From: CAYUPI01 sp964446585
Lineage (GTDB): Bacteria; Verrucomicrobiota; Verrucomicrobiia; Limisphaerales; UBA8199
DNA length: 64,000 bases
Assembly: GCA_964446585.1 (NCBI GenBank)
Contig: CAYUPI010000007.1
Span: forward strand, 109,011-173,010
Reading direction: 5' to 3'
Position numbers and translations under genes: made by a program. The notes below the pieces were generated by a model. The model searched no databases and was not told the DNA's origin. It saw only the letters and a program-made list of their open reading frames with translations. This document shows positions 35,062-44,150 of the stretch, piece by piece. Each line of letters starts with the position of its first letter. Positions within the stretch are counted from its first letter, which is position 1.

Positions 35062-35955
35062 TCAGCCGTGAACTCTGATCACGCCGGTCCTGACAAAATG
35101 CGCAATCAGGTCCTTGAGGCGCGCGAGCTGCTCGCGGCGATGATATTTCAGCAGCTCTGGTGGCACGGGTCGCTGAATCCTGGCGGCCACGGAGTAGAGA
35201 TAGCCGGAAAGCAGCACCAGGCCCCCAACCAGGTAGGGACGTTTAAACATCTGAAAGCCGACCCTGAAAATCTGCCACAGCGGGTGATTGCCCAGGAAGT
35301 AATCCTTTCTGCCATAATCAAATCGTGCTTTCCAGGTGTTGCTCTCAGTGGCACCCATCGGCCGATGATGAAAGAAGGTTTTGCCAGAAAACGACCTGGT
35401 CTCCCATCCCTTCAACCGCGCGGTCCGAACTGCGAGCCAATCAATGCCTCCCCATTTGATCGGGCGGTAGCCGCCTACTTCTTCAAAACACTGACGGCGG
35501 AACATCTGGCAAGCTCCGAATACATCCTTGTCGTTGTAAAAGCTGTCCCGGACTGCGTCGTAGTTAGCTTCACGCATCGGCGTGCCAGCCACGCCCAGGT
35601 TCTGGACTGCCTCAAATTTACGTAACAGAAACTCGAAATAATCCGGCTCGAACGACACGTCGGCATCCAGATTTCCAATCACTTCGAACTGAAGAGGTCG
35701 GACCCGCTCGAGTCCAGCGTTAAACGCCTGTACCTTGCCAGCAAAATTTCGCTCCGCCCGGGGCGGACGCCGCACCAACTCGATCCACGCATGGCGGCGC
35801 GCATAATTCGCAACGATTTCGCCGGTCCGGTCGATTGATCCGTCATCGACGATCACCCACCGCTCCGGCAGGGCGGTTTGGGACGCGACCGAATCGAGAG
35901 TCTTCGTGATAAAGGCTTCCTCATTTCGGGCGGGCGTGATAAGGACATATTTCAT
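35062..35955 (-). CDS. GT2 glycosyltransferase
   Basis: From ATG 35955 the product is 297 residues and starts MKYVLITPARNEEAFITKTL, the family start; a longer frame from 36024 adds a repeat-derived tail. The nucleotide-sugar site is RWVIVDDGSIDRTGEI near residue 30, the DXD motif is GNLDADVSFEPDYF near 93, and the acceptor region is WGGIDWLAVRTARLKGW near 165. A hydrophobic segment near 238-255 (LVGGLVLLSGYLYSVAA) suggests membrane attachment. It transfers one sugar to a growing lipid-linked repeat unit. The donor is unknown. Confidence 0.9.
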   Translation of the reverse strand: MKYVLITPARNEEAFITKTLDSVASQTALPERWVIVDDGSIDRTGEIVANYARRHAWIELVRRPPRAERNFAGKVQAFNAGLERVRPLQFEVIGNLDADVSFEPDYFEFLLRKFEAVQNLGVAGTPMREANYDAVRDSFYNDKDVFGACQMFRRQCFEEVGGYRPIKWGGIDWLAVRTARLKGWETRSFSGKTFFHHRPMGATESNTWKARFDYGRKDYFLGNHPLWQIFRVGFQMFKRPYLVGGLVLLSGYLYSVAARIQRPVPPELLKYHRREQLARLKDLIAHFVRTGVIRVHG

Positions 35956-35956
35956 G

Positions 35957-36020
35957 GGCCTGCGGCTGAGGGCTTCGCTGCCTTCTGACCGCTGCTGACG
36001 GCCAACCTCACGGCTCTGAC
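35957..36020. repeat. CTGACGG-type heptamers upstream of the GT2 gene
   Basis: Degenerate units (CTGCGGC, CTGAGGG, CTGACCG, CTGACGG, CTCACGG) fill the leader of the GT2 gene; related CTGACGG units recur at 36056-36064. Confidence 0.55.
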
Positions 36021-36122
36021 ACATAGAGAACCTAATGTTTATAGGGCTCTTGACGGCCTGACGGCTAAAACACCCCCACAGGCGTTGACTGGCCCACTAC
36101 GCGTTACTTCGGAGCAACTTCA

Positions 36123-37328
36123 TCACGAGGGCGACGCGATAAGCGGCTGGAGGTCACTGCCGACCCTTGACTGTTCGATGCCCGTCCGAGATCTGAATTC
36201 GTGTGCATTAGCGTCGATTCGTGGTTTCTTCTCTCTTCCGGCGTACACTTGGGCAAAGATTTCATCCATGATCCGCGCGGTCAAAAGGATCTCACGGTAA
36301 GGGATGGGCAAAGGTGTTCCCGTGACGATGCTTTTATAGAACCGCTCCACCAGTTCCTTCATACCGAAGTCCTGGTAAAGTCGCCGCCACACAAAGTTCA
36401 TCAGATTGGCCCAGGCGTTGCGGAGATATTCGATGCCGGTATCCAGCGGCGGCACGAGATATGCCAGGTAGCTCTTGGACGGTCTGGCGCGATAGCGGAT
36501 AAGCGTCCCACCAAGAATATCTGCCGCCAGGGCATTTTTCGGGCCGAACACCCGGACCTGGTTGATGCCCGGGTTGAGCTGGGTGGAGAAGCAAAAATAA
36601 GCGCTGGTGCCATTTCGGTCGCGAATAAGGACGCGCAGTTCGTCCAGGACCTCCGCTGCCCCTAACCTCCCCATCTGCGGGCTTTGGTGCGCGGTCGCGA
36701 TGATTTCGGCCAGCTCTTCATCGAGGAATTCAGCTATCTTTGCGATGCCGTGACTAATCAGATTGTGGAACAATTGTCCGGGGAGTTGACGAACCCAATG
36801 GGCCCGATTGCCGCAGAATGCACCAACATAGCTGACGTCGTCCAGGCAGTACGACCAGTGACTTTCAATGTGCGTTGGCCTGCCTCCCAGAAAACCTTCG
36901 CGTACCAGGCGGCGCAGTTCCATCATCTCCCAGGTGAACTGGTAATTGTGCCCGACAGTCATTTTCAGCCCATACTCTTGCGCGCACTCGAGTAGCGATT
37001 CCGCCTCCGAGGCGGTCACGGTGAGAGGCTTCTCCAAATAAACATGGCAGCCGGCCTCCAAACACTGCTTCGCCAGCGAAAAATGGCTCTGCGGCGGGGT
37101 AGTGACATGGACGACGTCCGGTCTGGAGCGATGCAGCAGATCTCCGACCTCCGCGAAGCATGTTGAAATGCCGAATCGCTCCCCCAACTGCTGTGCCATC
37201 AGTAGTTCCCGATCGCAGACCGCTACGATCTGACAATCGGGAATGCGGCGGATGGCTGCCACGTGCTGATCGGCGATCTTGCCGCAGCCGATTATGGCGA
37301 TACGCAACGGCTTCATACTCCTTACCAT
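36123..37328 (-). CDS. Gfo/Idh/MocA-family oxidoreductase
   Basis: A 401-residue protein. NAD(P)-binding motif IAIIGCGKIADQHVAAI lies near residue 10, and the conserved EKPLT motif (YLEKPLTVT) near 101. TVGHNYQFTWEM near 128 is the second-domain start. These enzymes oxidise or reduce nucleotide sugars or polyols. It is distinct from the WbpB-like member at 50.6 kb. The C-terminal tail after residue about 365 (PRIDANAHEFRSRTG) is encoded by a CRCTAAT-type repeat at 36205-36228. The first Met (37328) or the fifth residue Met (37316) may be the start. Confidence 0.87.
   Translation of the reverse strand: MVRSMKPLRIAIIGCGKIADQHVAAIRRIPDCQIVAVCDRELLMAQQLGERFGISTCFAEVGDLLHRSRPDVVHVTTPPQSHFSLAKQCLEAGCHVYLEKPLTVTASEAESLLECAQEYGLKMTVGHNYQFTWEMMELRRLVREGFLGGRPTHIESHWSYCLDDVSYVGAFCGNRAHWVRQLPGQLFHNLISHGIAKIAEFLDEELAEIIATAHQSPQMGRLGAAEVLDELRVLIRDRNGTSAYFCFSTQLNPGINQVRVFGPKNALAADILGGTLIRYRARPSKSYLAYLVPPLDTGIEYLRNAWANLMNFVWRRLYQDFGMKELVERFYKSIVTGTPLPIPYREILLTARIMDEIFAQVYAGREKKPRIDANAHEFRSRTGIEQSRVGSDLQPLIASPS
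36205..36228 (-). repeat. CRCTAAT-type repeat in the 3' end of the oxidoreductase gene
   Basis: Minus strand AACCACGAATCGACGCTAAT, read in frame as the RIDAN part of the C-terminal tail. Confidence 0.65.
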
Positions 37329-37405
37329 AGATGGACACCAATCAACACTGATTCAAAGCGGTTCTTTTGCACATCTAAGTTCATCCGTGTGAATCTGTGG
37401 TCGCT
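37329..37405. repeat. CACTGATT/GTGTGAATCTG repeat in a gene junction
   Basis: Contains CACCAATCAACACTGATT followed by TTCATCCGTGTGAATCTGTG. The left part is a variant of the CRCTAAT repeat. The right part encodes the TTDSHG end and the stop codon region of the upstream epimerase gene. Confidence 0.6.
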
Positions 37406-38439
37406 TCAAATCGGGCGAGGAAGGCGGCCATGGCCTGGTCCATGGGGATGCGCGGTTTCCAGCCAAGCCGCTCTTTCAGTTTTCGGTTTGAATAACGGTT
37501 GCCTCCCCACTCCGCTTTGCAGCGCCGACGGTTGAAGACTGGAGGCAGTTGGCCTTTCGACCAGCAGGAATATTTCTCCCAGAGAGAGCAGAGGCCATAG
37601 GCAACCGGGTATGGGACGCGAACTGAAAAGAATGGTTTCGTCCTCCTGCAGGCCTTGAGGAACTGCCGGCTGGAGAGCAATTCGTCATCCACGACATTAA
37701 AGGTTTCGCCTTCCACCCCGGGCTTGAGTCCGGCCAGGACGATGGCTTCGGCACAGTTCTCAACATACGTCAATGGCAGTTGGTTGGAACCACCAAGATG
37801 CACAAAGAAACCGAACGTATTGATGCCAACTCTTCCGCTGAGTTCCCTTTTGCCGGGACCGAAGACGTAGCCTGGACGAAGGATGACAAAAGGCAGGCCG
37901 CGGTTCGTGCCGTACTCCCTCACCAACTGCTCCTGCTTAAGTTTGCCGAATCCATAGGCATCAAATCGTTCTTGCGGGGAAGTTTCCAAAGGGCAGGTCT
38001 CATCCAGCAACGCTCCCCGGTCCAAGCCCAAGGTCGAATAAACCGCGAACGAGCTGACGTTTACAAAGCGCCGGGGATTGCCGACTTCAAGGAAAGCATC
38101 CATCAGGTTTCGCGTAGCAAGCGCGGAGTTCATGAAGGCGCCGGCGAATGACTTCTCCATCCCAGCGGCGAGGTGGAAAACGACGGAAATGCCATCGGCT
38201 GCCATCCGGCAATCGCTCTGCGAAAGCAAATCTCCGCGAAGCAAGCAAAGGTTTTTATGTACGTTAAGTCGTGTCAGCAGTTCTTCCAGGGTGCTAAGGT
38301 CGCTGGATGGTCGAACGAAACAGCGGAGGTTTGAAAAGCCATATTCGAGAAGAAGTTTGATGACTCTGGTGCCGATAAAACCGTTTGCGCCAGTCACTAA
38401 AATCCGATCTTGTGGCTTGAAGCGTTGCTCGGAATTCAT
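37381..38439 (-). CDS. NAD-dependent epimerase/dehydratase (extended SDR)
   Basis: A 352-residue protein with the SDR cofactor loop ILVTGANGFIGTRVIKLL near residue 13, catalytic Ser in RFVNVSSFAVYS near 125, and the YGFGKLKQE Tyr-x-x-x-Lys pair near 163. LRPGYVFGPGKRELS follows, as in nucleotide-sugar and 3-beta-HSD-like members. It modifies an NDP-sugar or a lipid-linked sugar of the repeat unit. It ends in a short TTDSHG tail derived from the repeat in the junction. The gap to the deacetylase gene upstream is 13 bases. Confidence 0.87.
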   Translation of the reverse strand: MNSEQRFKPQDRILVTGANGFIGTRVIKLLLEYGFSNLRCFVRPSSDLSTLEELLTRLNVHKNLCLLRGDLLSQSDCRMAADGISVVFHLAAGMEKSFAGAFMNSALATRNLMDAFLEVGNPRRFVNVSSFAVYSTLGLDRGALLDETCPLETSPQERFDAYGFGKLKQEQLVREYGTNRGLPFVILRPGYVFGPGKRELSGRVGINTFGFFVHLGGSNQLPLTYVENCAEAIVLAGLKPGVEGETFNVVDDELLSSRQFLKACRRTKPFFSVRVPYPVAYGLCSLWEKYSCWSKGQLPPVFNRRRCKAEWGGNRYSNRKLKERLGWKPRIPMDQAMAAFLARFEATTDSHG

Positions 38440-38452
38440 AAGAAGCTGACTC

Positions 38453-39184
38453 TCACAAAACCGAATACACTCCTAAGGGCGCCCGCTGGAGAATTTCTCG
38501 GAAGCCATCGCTCAACAGGTACTCCGATTCCCAAGCGCTTACCGGATGCGTCATGAGTTCCACATTCCTTGATCTTGCGAGCGCCGCAACTCGCTCCAAT
38601 TTTTTCTCACGAATGCTCTGTGTGAGGTCAAAGAAATAATCCGCAAGCCGGTGTTTACGAGCGAGCCAAAAATCCACCAGCGCGCGATATCGACGATTCA
38701 AAAAACTTTTCTCGCCAGGCCAGAAGGAAAAGTTTCGGCGCATTTTCGTGCCCGGCGGGACGAGCCCGCTAAGAACTAGATTAGCGCAAAGATGCATGTG
38801 GTGATGTCCGTCAATATGTGACGGAGGTCTTTCGAACAAGCGCATGAACTCTGCTGCCTGCGCGTCATAGCAAATTGAGAAATCCACTCGCAAAAAGGGG
38901 TTGTAGAGAAGCTGCGCGCATTTGTTTCGCGTCAGAAACCGGGCAACGCGTGCATGGCAACGCAGCAGCTTCGAGGGGACCCCAGCTCCGGTAAAGCGCT
39001 CGGTAAAGTTAAGGTGGAGTCCGATGTCCAAACCGTTTTCTTTCACCAGCTCCGCCGCCCGTTCGGAGTCCGCCATGAAAACCATCGCGCTGGCCGACGT
39101 GATCCTGCCGGCCCGATAACATGTAAGGGCTGCATCGGTTTCGATCACTGAGCGCCCGAAGTCATCGGCATTGATGATGAGCAT
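38453..39184 (-). CDS. YdjC/ChbG-family carbohydrate deacetylase
   Basis: From ATG 39184 the product is 243 residues and begins MLIINADDFGRSVI. The frame is open to 39409, but the additional 75 residues overlap the upstream gene and include repeat-derived sequence, so the start at 39184 is preferred. Metal-site motifs: NADDFG near residue 5, GLHLNFTERF near 54 and HIDGHHHMHLC near 122. The family removes N-acetyl groups from chito- or other amino-sugar oligosaccharides in the cytoplasm. Here it may deacetylate a lipid-linked or nucleotide-linked amino sugar. Confidence 0.88.
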   Translation of the reverse strand: MLIINADDFGRSVIETDAALTCYRAGRITSASAMVFMADSERAAELVKENGLDIGLHLNFTERFTGAGVPSKLLRCHARVARFLTRNKCAQLLYNPFLRVDFSICYDAQAAEFMRLFERPPSHIDGHHHMHLCANLVLSGLVPPGTKMRRNFSFWPGEKSFLNRRYRALVDFWLARKHRLADYFFDLTQSIREKKLERVAALARSRNVELMTHPVSAWESEYLLSDGFREILQRAPLGVYSVL

Positions 39185-39220
39185 GGGCTGGGAGGGGCGA
39201 GGGGCGAAGTGCGAGGTGCA
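39185..39220. repeat. GGGGCGA-type heptamers before the YdjC gene
   Basis: GAGGGGC/GAGGGGC/GAAGTGC/GAGGTGC heptamers directly upstream of the YdjC start codon, where a ribosome-binding site would be expected. Confidence 0.6.
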
Positions 39221-39248
39221 AACTAAGGGAGCGCTGCTGGCGCGAGGG

Positions 39249-40013
39249 TCATTTAACGGTGAGTACACCGGCGGGTTCCGCATCATACCAGCACTCGATT
39301 CCGAGCCCGTTTTGTTTGAGTTCGTTGGAGCGCTCAATCGCATTGAGAATTCCCGAGTCAAAGTGGTCTTTGAGAATCCCAATATTCGGCAGGACGCAAT
39401 GACCGCCAATGATGCCCGGGAAATATTTCACGGGCGGGAAGAATGAAATTTCATCATAAAAGGAGACGACCTCGTCATACTGTGCGCCGGCCGAGGCGCA
39501 GTATCGTTCGACTTCCTGCGCCCAGGCAATCAGCACGCCGAAATATGTGGTTTCCGTGAGCTTGGCCAACTCCGTGGCTTCGGGTGAGCCGAGCAGGCGC
39601 GTGCGCAGGCCAACAGCCTGAAAATGCTCAGCAGCCTTCCGGCCCGCATTTTCGTCGAGTGCGCCGATGAACTTGGTATAGTGGCGCATGTCAGCCTTCA
39701 TCTTGGCGTGCTTGCCGCGAACAGGGCTATGCACTACAGCGGCGCCGGATTTCGCCGCGATTTCACGTGTGGTCCCCACACCCACTGTGCTGTTGATTAT
39801 GGTCAGCTCCGGCCGATATTTTTCGATATAGTGGAGGACCTCGCGAACGAAACGTGCAGGGCGGTACGGGATGCAGATATGCATGGTCCCGCAAGCCGCC
39901 GGGGCGGCCACTGGCTCGATATCCACGCCGTCAGCGTGCTGTTTTTCCCGGATGATTTCCAGCAAGGGCATTCCGACTTCACCCAAGCCCACGACAATGG
40001 TGTGTTTACTCAT
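39249..40013 (-). CDS. Short UDP-sugar-dehydrogenase-like protein
   Basis: A 254-residue protein, about 60% of the usual length of UDP-glucose/UDP-ManNAc dehydrogenases. The NAD loop VVGLGEVGMP is at 7-16, the family STVPPGTT motif appears as STVGVGTT at 75-82, and the catalytic-Cys region appears as GIIGGHCVLPN with Cys206, as in the UDP-HexNAc dehydrogenases. The C-terminal UDP-sugar-binding domain is missing and the gene ends cleanly, with the next gene coupled, so truncation is not recent. It could be a reduced oxidoreductase or act on a different substrate. It overlaps the deacetylase gene by four bases. It is the only candidate in the window for the WbpA step of the WbpB/D/E route, but a weak one. 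Confidence 0.75.
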   Translation of the reverse strand: MSKHTIVVGLGEVGMPLLEIIREKQHADGVDIEPVAAPAACGTMHICIPYRPARFVREVLHYIEKYRPELTIINSTVGVGTTREIAAKSGAAVVHSPVRGKHAKMKADMRHYTKFIGALDENAGRKAAEHFQAVGLRTRLLGSPEATELAKLTETTYFGVLIAWAQEVERYCASAGAQYDEVVSFYDEISFFPPVKYFPGIIGGHCVLPNIGILKDHFDSGILNAIERSNELKQNGLGIECWYDAEPAGVLTVK

Positions 40014-41593
40014 AGATCTACCCTTCCTGACTGCGTTTGGACACGGACTCTGAGTCCAGGCAGTTGGTCATTAACGGAACTCACGGAAGCCTTGGTGCGC
40101 AATTGGTCTGCCTGGCCTCTGAAACCCTCGAGGTCCACTGCCCGGCGCTTTCTGAACCAGGAGACCGCTTGGGCGGCAGTAGGAAACCAGGCTCCTCGAG
40201 ATTTCAAATTGTCGAGGAGGTCAATGTAGAAATCATCCCAGAGACGTTCCGGGGCGATGCTGCGGTCGTGCCAATTGACAGTGAGTACACCGCCAAAGCG
40301 AATCGCATTCTCGATTAGCTCGTGGATGACGACTTTGGCTTTGCTCGGAGAAAGATTCATGTGCGACGGAAAGAATAGTGCGGTGTCCATGACGTGCAGG
40401 GGCAGTTCCAGCATCCGCGAGACCTGCAAGGGTTTGAATACCTGAGTTGTGCCTGCACGGTAGCCGACCGCACCGTTATAACCGCTGGTGGAATCGTAGG
40501 AAAACCCGGCGTTTTCGAGCGCGACCGGCGAAGCTTCATCGAAGTACAGCCAATGCATGCGCACGCCGAGTTCTGTGGTGCCGGTCAGGCGAGAAATGCA
40601 CTCGATCTCCTCCCGGCCTGTACTACTGTCGCGCCAGGCATCAATGCCGTGCAGACCGATTTCTCTGCCCGCGGCTCGAAGTTGAGTGAGATCACTTGCG
40701 ATCTCGGCAGCGGCATATTTCGTTGCCCGCTTTTTTGGACGATGCCCATTAGCGTCCAGGCCAGGATCGCCTCTCGATGGGATGACGAAGAAAGTGGATT
40801 TAACGCCACTTTCGATTTGCAGGTAACGATCGAACTGTCGCCAAAAGTCTTTGGCGATCCCGAGATGGACCAAGGGCAGCGACAAAGCTGCGACCCAGTT
40901 TGCCGCAACCTGCCTCGGGGATTTGCGACGTCGGCACAGATCCACAGCGGAGCCAGCCAGCGCCCGAGACAGAAATCCAAACATCGTGTGGTCCCATTTG
41001 TGATTGCGCAGCCTGGGGTGATCGACATCGTGAGTAAGGCAAGCTGTGAAGTTGTAGCCTTCGGGCACCGGGGGAATTTCAAGCAGGGGAGATGACCGAC
41101 CCACAATTAGGTCGCGCAGGAACGAAATATGCTGCTCCAGCGCAGGTGTTCGGGCGTGAATCGCGGGCTGGCCGCTGGTCAGCAAGTGACGGACTTCCCG
41201 GAACAAGTCGAACCCGATGCGCACGAATGTCGTATCGCCAAAGGACAGCTCCACAGACGCTGGCAGGCCCGTGTGTGCGTCAGTGATCCGGTGCGTGCCC
41301 GCAGCATTGAAGGTGAGGCAATTCCCATAGATAGGAGTTCGGTCGCCCTGATATGAGAGGACTGCGTTTTGACGTCGCGAGCTTAGTCCCAGTTTATTTC
41401 TCAGGTCAAAGGGCGTCTGCGCGCCCCCATAGAGCAAAACGAGTTCGGCCGAATGATCAGGGACTCGAGTGCCAGCGACGATTAACACCTCATAATGTCG
41501 GTCCGCTCGGTAGAACTCCCACGGAGTCTTGAACAGTTCGAAGAACTCCCTGACCTCGGCGTGGCCCGAATCGGCGGTTAAGACTCCTATCAT
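40010..41593 (-). CDS. Polysaccharide deacetylase-family protein
   Basis: A 527-residue protein. The NodB-like part starts at FTACLTHDVDHPRLR (about residue 186; Asp-Val-Asp metal motif) and continues with KSTFFVIPSRG near 265 and GREIGLHGIDAWR near 310, which holds the His metal ligand; HWLYFDEASPVAL near 348 follows. The first 180 residues are an unrecognised mixed domain. Members of the PEP-CTERM/EPS locus subfamily have this kind of enzyme. It is one of three or four deacetylase-like proteins here. The gap to the deacetylase-GT4 fusion gene is 4 bases, so they are likely made in step. Confidence 0.85.
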   Translation of the reverse strand: MIGVLTADSGHAEVREFFELFKTPWEFYRADRHYEVLIVAGTRVPDHSAELVLLYGGAQTPFDLRNKLGLSSRRQNAVLSYQGDRTPIYGNCLTFNAAGTHRITDAHTGLPASVELSFGDTTFVRIGFDLFREVRHLLTSGQPAIHARTPALEQHISFLRDLIVGRSSPLLEIPPVPEGYNFTACLTHDVDHPRLRNHKWDHTMFGFLSRALAGSAVDLCRRRKSPRQVAANWVAALSLPLVHLGIAKDFWRQFDRYLQIESGVKSTFFVIPSRGDPGLDANGHRPKKRATKYAAAEIASDLTQLRAAGREIGLHGIDAWRDSSTGREEIECISRLTGTTELGVRMHWLYFDEASPVALENAGFSYDSTSGYNGAVGYRAGTTQVFKPLQVSRMLELPLHVMDTALFFPSHMNLSPSKAKVVIHELIENAIRFGGVLTVNWHDRSIAPERLWDDFYIDLLDNLKSRGAWFPTAAQAVSWFRKRRAVDLEGFRGQADQLRTKASVSSVNDQLPGLRVRVQTQSGRVDL

Positions 41594-41597
41594 CTCC

Positions 41598-43892
41598 TCA
41601 AGAGTTTGCTTGATTGTTCGTCACGAGCGATTTTTCGCGCGATTCCTGGTATCCCATCCCGTTCTCAGTCCGTCGTGAGCTAAACAACCCGGTAATCATG
41701 TCCAGAAAGCTTTTCCGCTCTTCCGTCCAGCTATGGGCCAGATGGACTTTTTGCCCGCGCTCGACTACTTCGCTCGTTTCGCAAGGGTGGAAGTAAATGT
41801 ACTCAATTTGGCGAGCGAGGCCCTCGGCGTCGCCTGACTCGAAGAAAAACAGATCGTGTTCACCGAAGTAGTCCGTTATTCCCGGCGCATTGGGAGCGAC
41901 GGCCGGTTTGCCGCGAGAAAGGTATTCCAGAATTCGGATGGGCGTGTTGATCTCGCTGAAAATGCTGCGGCGATTGGGTATAATCCCAACGTCACACTCG
42001 TTGATCTCCTGGGCAACCTGTTCCAAAGTTCGTGTGCCCATATAGCGGATGACTCCCTGAGAAGCCACTTGCTTGGCACCTTCCAACACACGATCAAGAA
42101 ACGGCGTGCGAGTGCCGTAAATGCGGAATTCCAAATTGCGGATTTTTTTCTGGAGTATCGCAACGGATTGAACCGCCAAGTCGAGCCCATTCCGCTCTAC
42201 AATGGAGCCGTGATACATGATCACGAACGGTCTATTGGAATCTGAGGCTACGGCCTCTTCGAATCGTTGGAACTTGAAGATCTCAGGATCGGGTGAGTTC
42301 ATAATCACCTGAATCTTTTCCGGCGGACAACTCCGGCAACCAAAAATTCTCTTGCAGGCCAAATTCACTGTCACCACCCGGTCTGCGAATCGGATGCTGG
42401 ATTTTTCGGCCCACTCTAATAGCCGAACCAGCGAGTTCGTCCTTGAAAAACCGAAGATGGTCATCATCAACTCCGGCATCGGGTCGTGAAGATCGAGCAG
42501 TACTCGCGCTCCCAGAAGCTTGGGAATCACTGCGCTGAAGACCAGAACATCAGGCATGTTGTGCACGTGGACTAAGTCGTAGCGTTTTCGCAAACTTCGG
42601 TATCCCAGGGCCATGACACAATACCCGATGAAAGCCGAGTACTGCCAAAGATAACCCCATTTGCTTTCGCGCCGGTGGCGAAAAGGTACGCGGCAAACAT
42701 TCACGCCGTTGACGCGCTCGAGACTGGGCTGCGAGGGATCCTGACGGAGGCAGATAAGATCCACCTCCATCCCGGCTTTGACCAGGGCCTCAGCTTCCCG
42801 TCGAGGTCGAGCGTCGGATGGATAATACGAATACAGGAGAACAGCGGCTTTCTTTCCCTTCAGGACCGAGTAACCGTCTGCTTTCCCATTCGACTCCGGA
42901 GCAAAATGATGTCGTCCAATGTACCACTCCGCGAGTTCTCTCGGCAACGGCTGCCAGAAAGCTCCCTTATAACGTTGGAGGGCATATTCCAAGAAGCGAC
43001 TGTAAAGCTCGATGGGGAATGTCCGCCTGGAAGCCGACTCATTCTCGAACCGTAGGTAGTCGGGATGTACGTTCACCAGGGCCATGCCTCCGTGTTTTGC
43101 AATCCAGTCGAGTTTTTGAAACCAAATGTCAGGATGGCGCTCGCCGAAAAGGAGGAACAGCGTCGAGTCCTGGGGGAGGGTGTAGGGGAGCTCGACATAA
43201 CCGCCGTTGAGGCGAGAGGGACGAGGGGCGAAGGGCGAGCTCGACGGATGGGGTTCGCACTCCACACTCCGCACTCTGCACTCCCCATTTCTTTGGACCC
43301 AGAACGGAAAAATGGTGCCGACGCCATCGGGTTGGGGTTCGAAGGGGTCGATGTCGAAGGTGGAGGCGTCGTAAGCAACGTTCAGGTCGTGCAACCAGTC
43401 GAGGTTGTGGAACATGAAGCCGGACCGGAAACCAACTGCGCCCCAGTTTTCCAGGTAATGGTTTATCCGGGTTGCTTTTTGCGCGAAATCTCCGCGGCCC
43501 TTGTAGAGTTTGCCATCGTGGTGGAGATCGTGGACACCAACTTCGAAACCGTTGGTTTTCAGTTCCTGTATTAGTTGGCGAGGAACCACGTAATCACCTT
43601 CGGGAACGAAGTTGAAGGAGGAACGGAAGCCGAGCTTCATTTCGAGTTCCATAAGCGGCCGGCATTTTGCCAGGCCGTCCGGGCCTTCGACGTCGTGGGT
43701 AAGGACAAAGGCGAATTGCTTGCGGTCGGGCCAACCGGGCCAGCCTTGAGGCCGTTTTTCCGAGCCGGGAAGGATAGGCCAGTTGTCCAGGACGCGATCG
43801 CGTTTGCGCAGGGCAAACCAGCGGCGGATTGACATCCGAATCGAAGCCGGGACGAGCGGCTTGATACGGTAATATAAACGGTTTCTAAACAC
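41598..43892 (-). CDS. Fusion of polysaccharide deacetylase and GT4 glycosyltransferase
   Basis: A 764-residue fusion. Residues about 50-330 are a deacetylase barrel (FAFVLTHDVEGPDG, FEVGVHDLHHDGKLY, VGFRSGFMFHN). Residues about 345-750 are a GT4 glycosyltransferase (AAVLLYSYYPSDARP, LVHVHNMPDVLVFSA, MYHGSIVERNGLDLAV, ECDVGIIPNRRSIF, RILEYLSRGKPAVA). One polypeptide could therefore transfer an N-acetylated sugar and deacetylate it. Residues about 202-228 (ECRVRSVECEPHPSSSP region) are encoded by repeats at 43211-43288 and lengthen a loop of the deacetylase domain. Deacetylase metal ligands appear intact on both sides of it. Confidence 0.88.
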   Translation of the reverse strand: MFRNRLYYRIKPLVPASIRMSIRRWFALRKRDRVLDNWPILPGSEKRPQGWPGWPDRKQFAFVLTHDVEGPDGLAKCRPLMELEMKLGFRSSFNFVPEGDYVVPRQLIQELKTNGFEVGVHDLHHDGKLYKGRGDFAQKATRINHYLENWGAVGFRSGFMFHNLDWLHDLNVAYDASTFDIDPFEPQPDGVGTIFPFWVQRNGECRVRSVECEPHPSSSPFAPRPSRLNGGYVELPYTLPQDSTLFLLFGERHPDIWFQKLDWIAKHGGMALVNVHPDYLRFENESASRRTFPIELYSRFLEYALQRYKGAFWQPLPRELAEWYIGRHHFAPESNGKADGYSVLKGKKAAVLLYSYYPSDARPRREAEALVKAGMEVDLICLRQDPSQPSLERVNGVNVCRVPFRHRRESKWGYLWQYSAFIGYCVMALGYRSLRKRYDLVHVHNMPDVLVFSAVIPKLLGARVLLDLHDPMPELMMTIFGFSRTNSLVRLLEWAEKSSIRFADRVVTVNLACKRIFGCRSCPPEKIQVIMNSPDPEIFKFQRFEEAVASDSNRPFVIMYHGSIVERNGLDLAVQSVAILQKKIRNLEFRIYGTRTPFLDRVLEGAKQVASQGVIRYMGTRTLEQVAQEINECDVGIIPNRRSIFSEINTPIRILEYLSRGKPAVAPNAPGITDYFGEHDLFFFESGDAEGLARQIEYIYFHPCETSEVVERGQKVHLAHSWTEERKSFLDMITGLFSSRRTENGMGYQESREKSLVTNNQANS
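43211..43288 (-). repeat. Heptamer repeats inside the deacetylase-GT4 gene
   Basis: GAGGGAC/GAGGGGC/GAAGGGC heptamers (43213-43240) and CACTCCA/CACTCCG/CACTCTG heptamers (43259-43288), in frame. Confidence 0.8.
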
Positions 43893-43990
43893 TTATTATT
43901 CTTCTCGTCCTCGTCCTCGCCGCGACATAGCTCCTGCGAAGGCAGGTCCTCGTCTTCAAGCCGTTTTTATCGGTTCGAGTTTGGGCTTTG
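43893..43990. repeat. Repeat-bearing gap
   Basis: Bases 43905-43922 read TTCTCGTCCTCGTCCTCG, a 6-base repeat also seen (inverted) beside cysD at 3310-3338. Confidence 0.55.
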
Positions 43991-44150
43991 AAGGTTGGAA
44001 GTTCGAAGTACGGAGTTAGAAATTAGAAGTTCGGAGTTCGGTGGTCGCCTCCAGCACCTTCACACCCTCCGCCCTCTGCCCTCGCATCTCGGCCCCTGGC
44101 TTCGCACCCCGCACCTCTGCTCTCCCATCTCCCGGCCCCTGCTCGCGCAA
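43991..44150 (-). repeat. Heptamer repeats at the 3' end of the 4HB gene
   Basis: GAAGTTCG/GGAGTTCG-type units (43991-44040) and CCCTCTGC/CCTCTGCT-type units further on, in frame with the last 40 or so residues of the membrane protein (RAEVRGAKPGAEMRGQRAEG). Confidence 0.65.

Noticed and set aside
38453..39409. Long start for the YdjC gene at 39409
   Set aside because: It overlaps the upstream dehydrogenase-like gene by 161 bases and the additional 75 residues are not family-like; MLIINADDFG at 39184 is the normal start.
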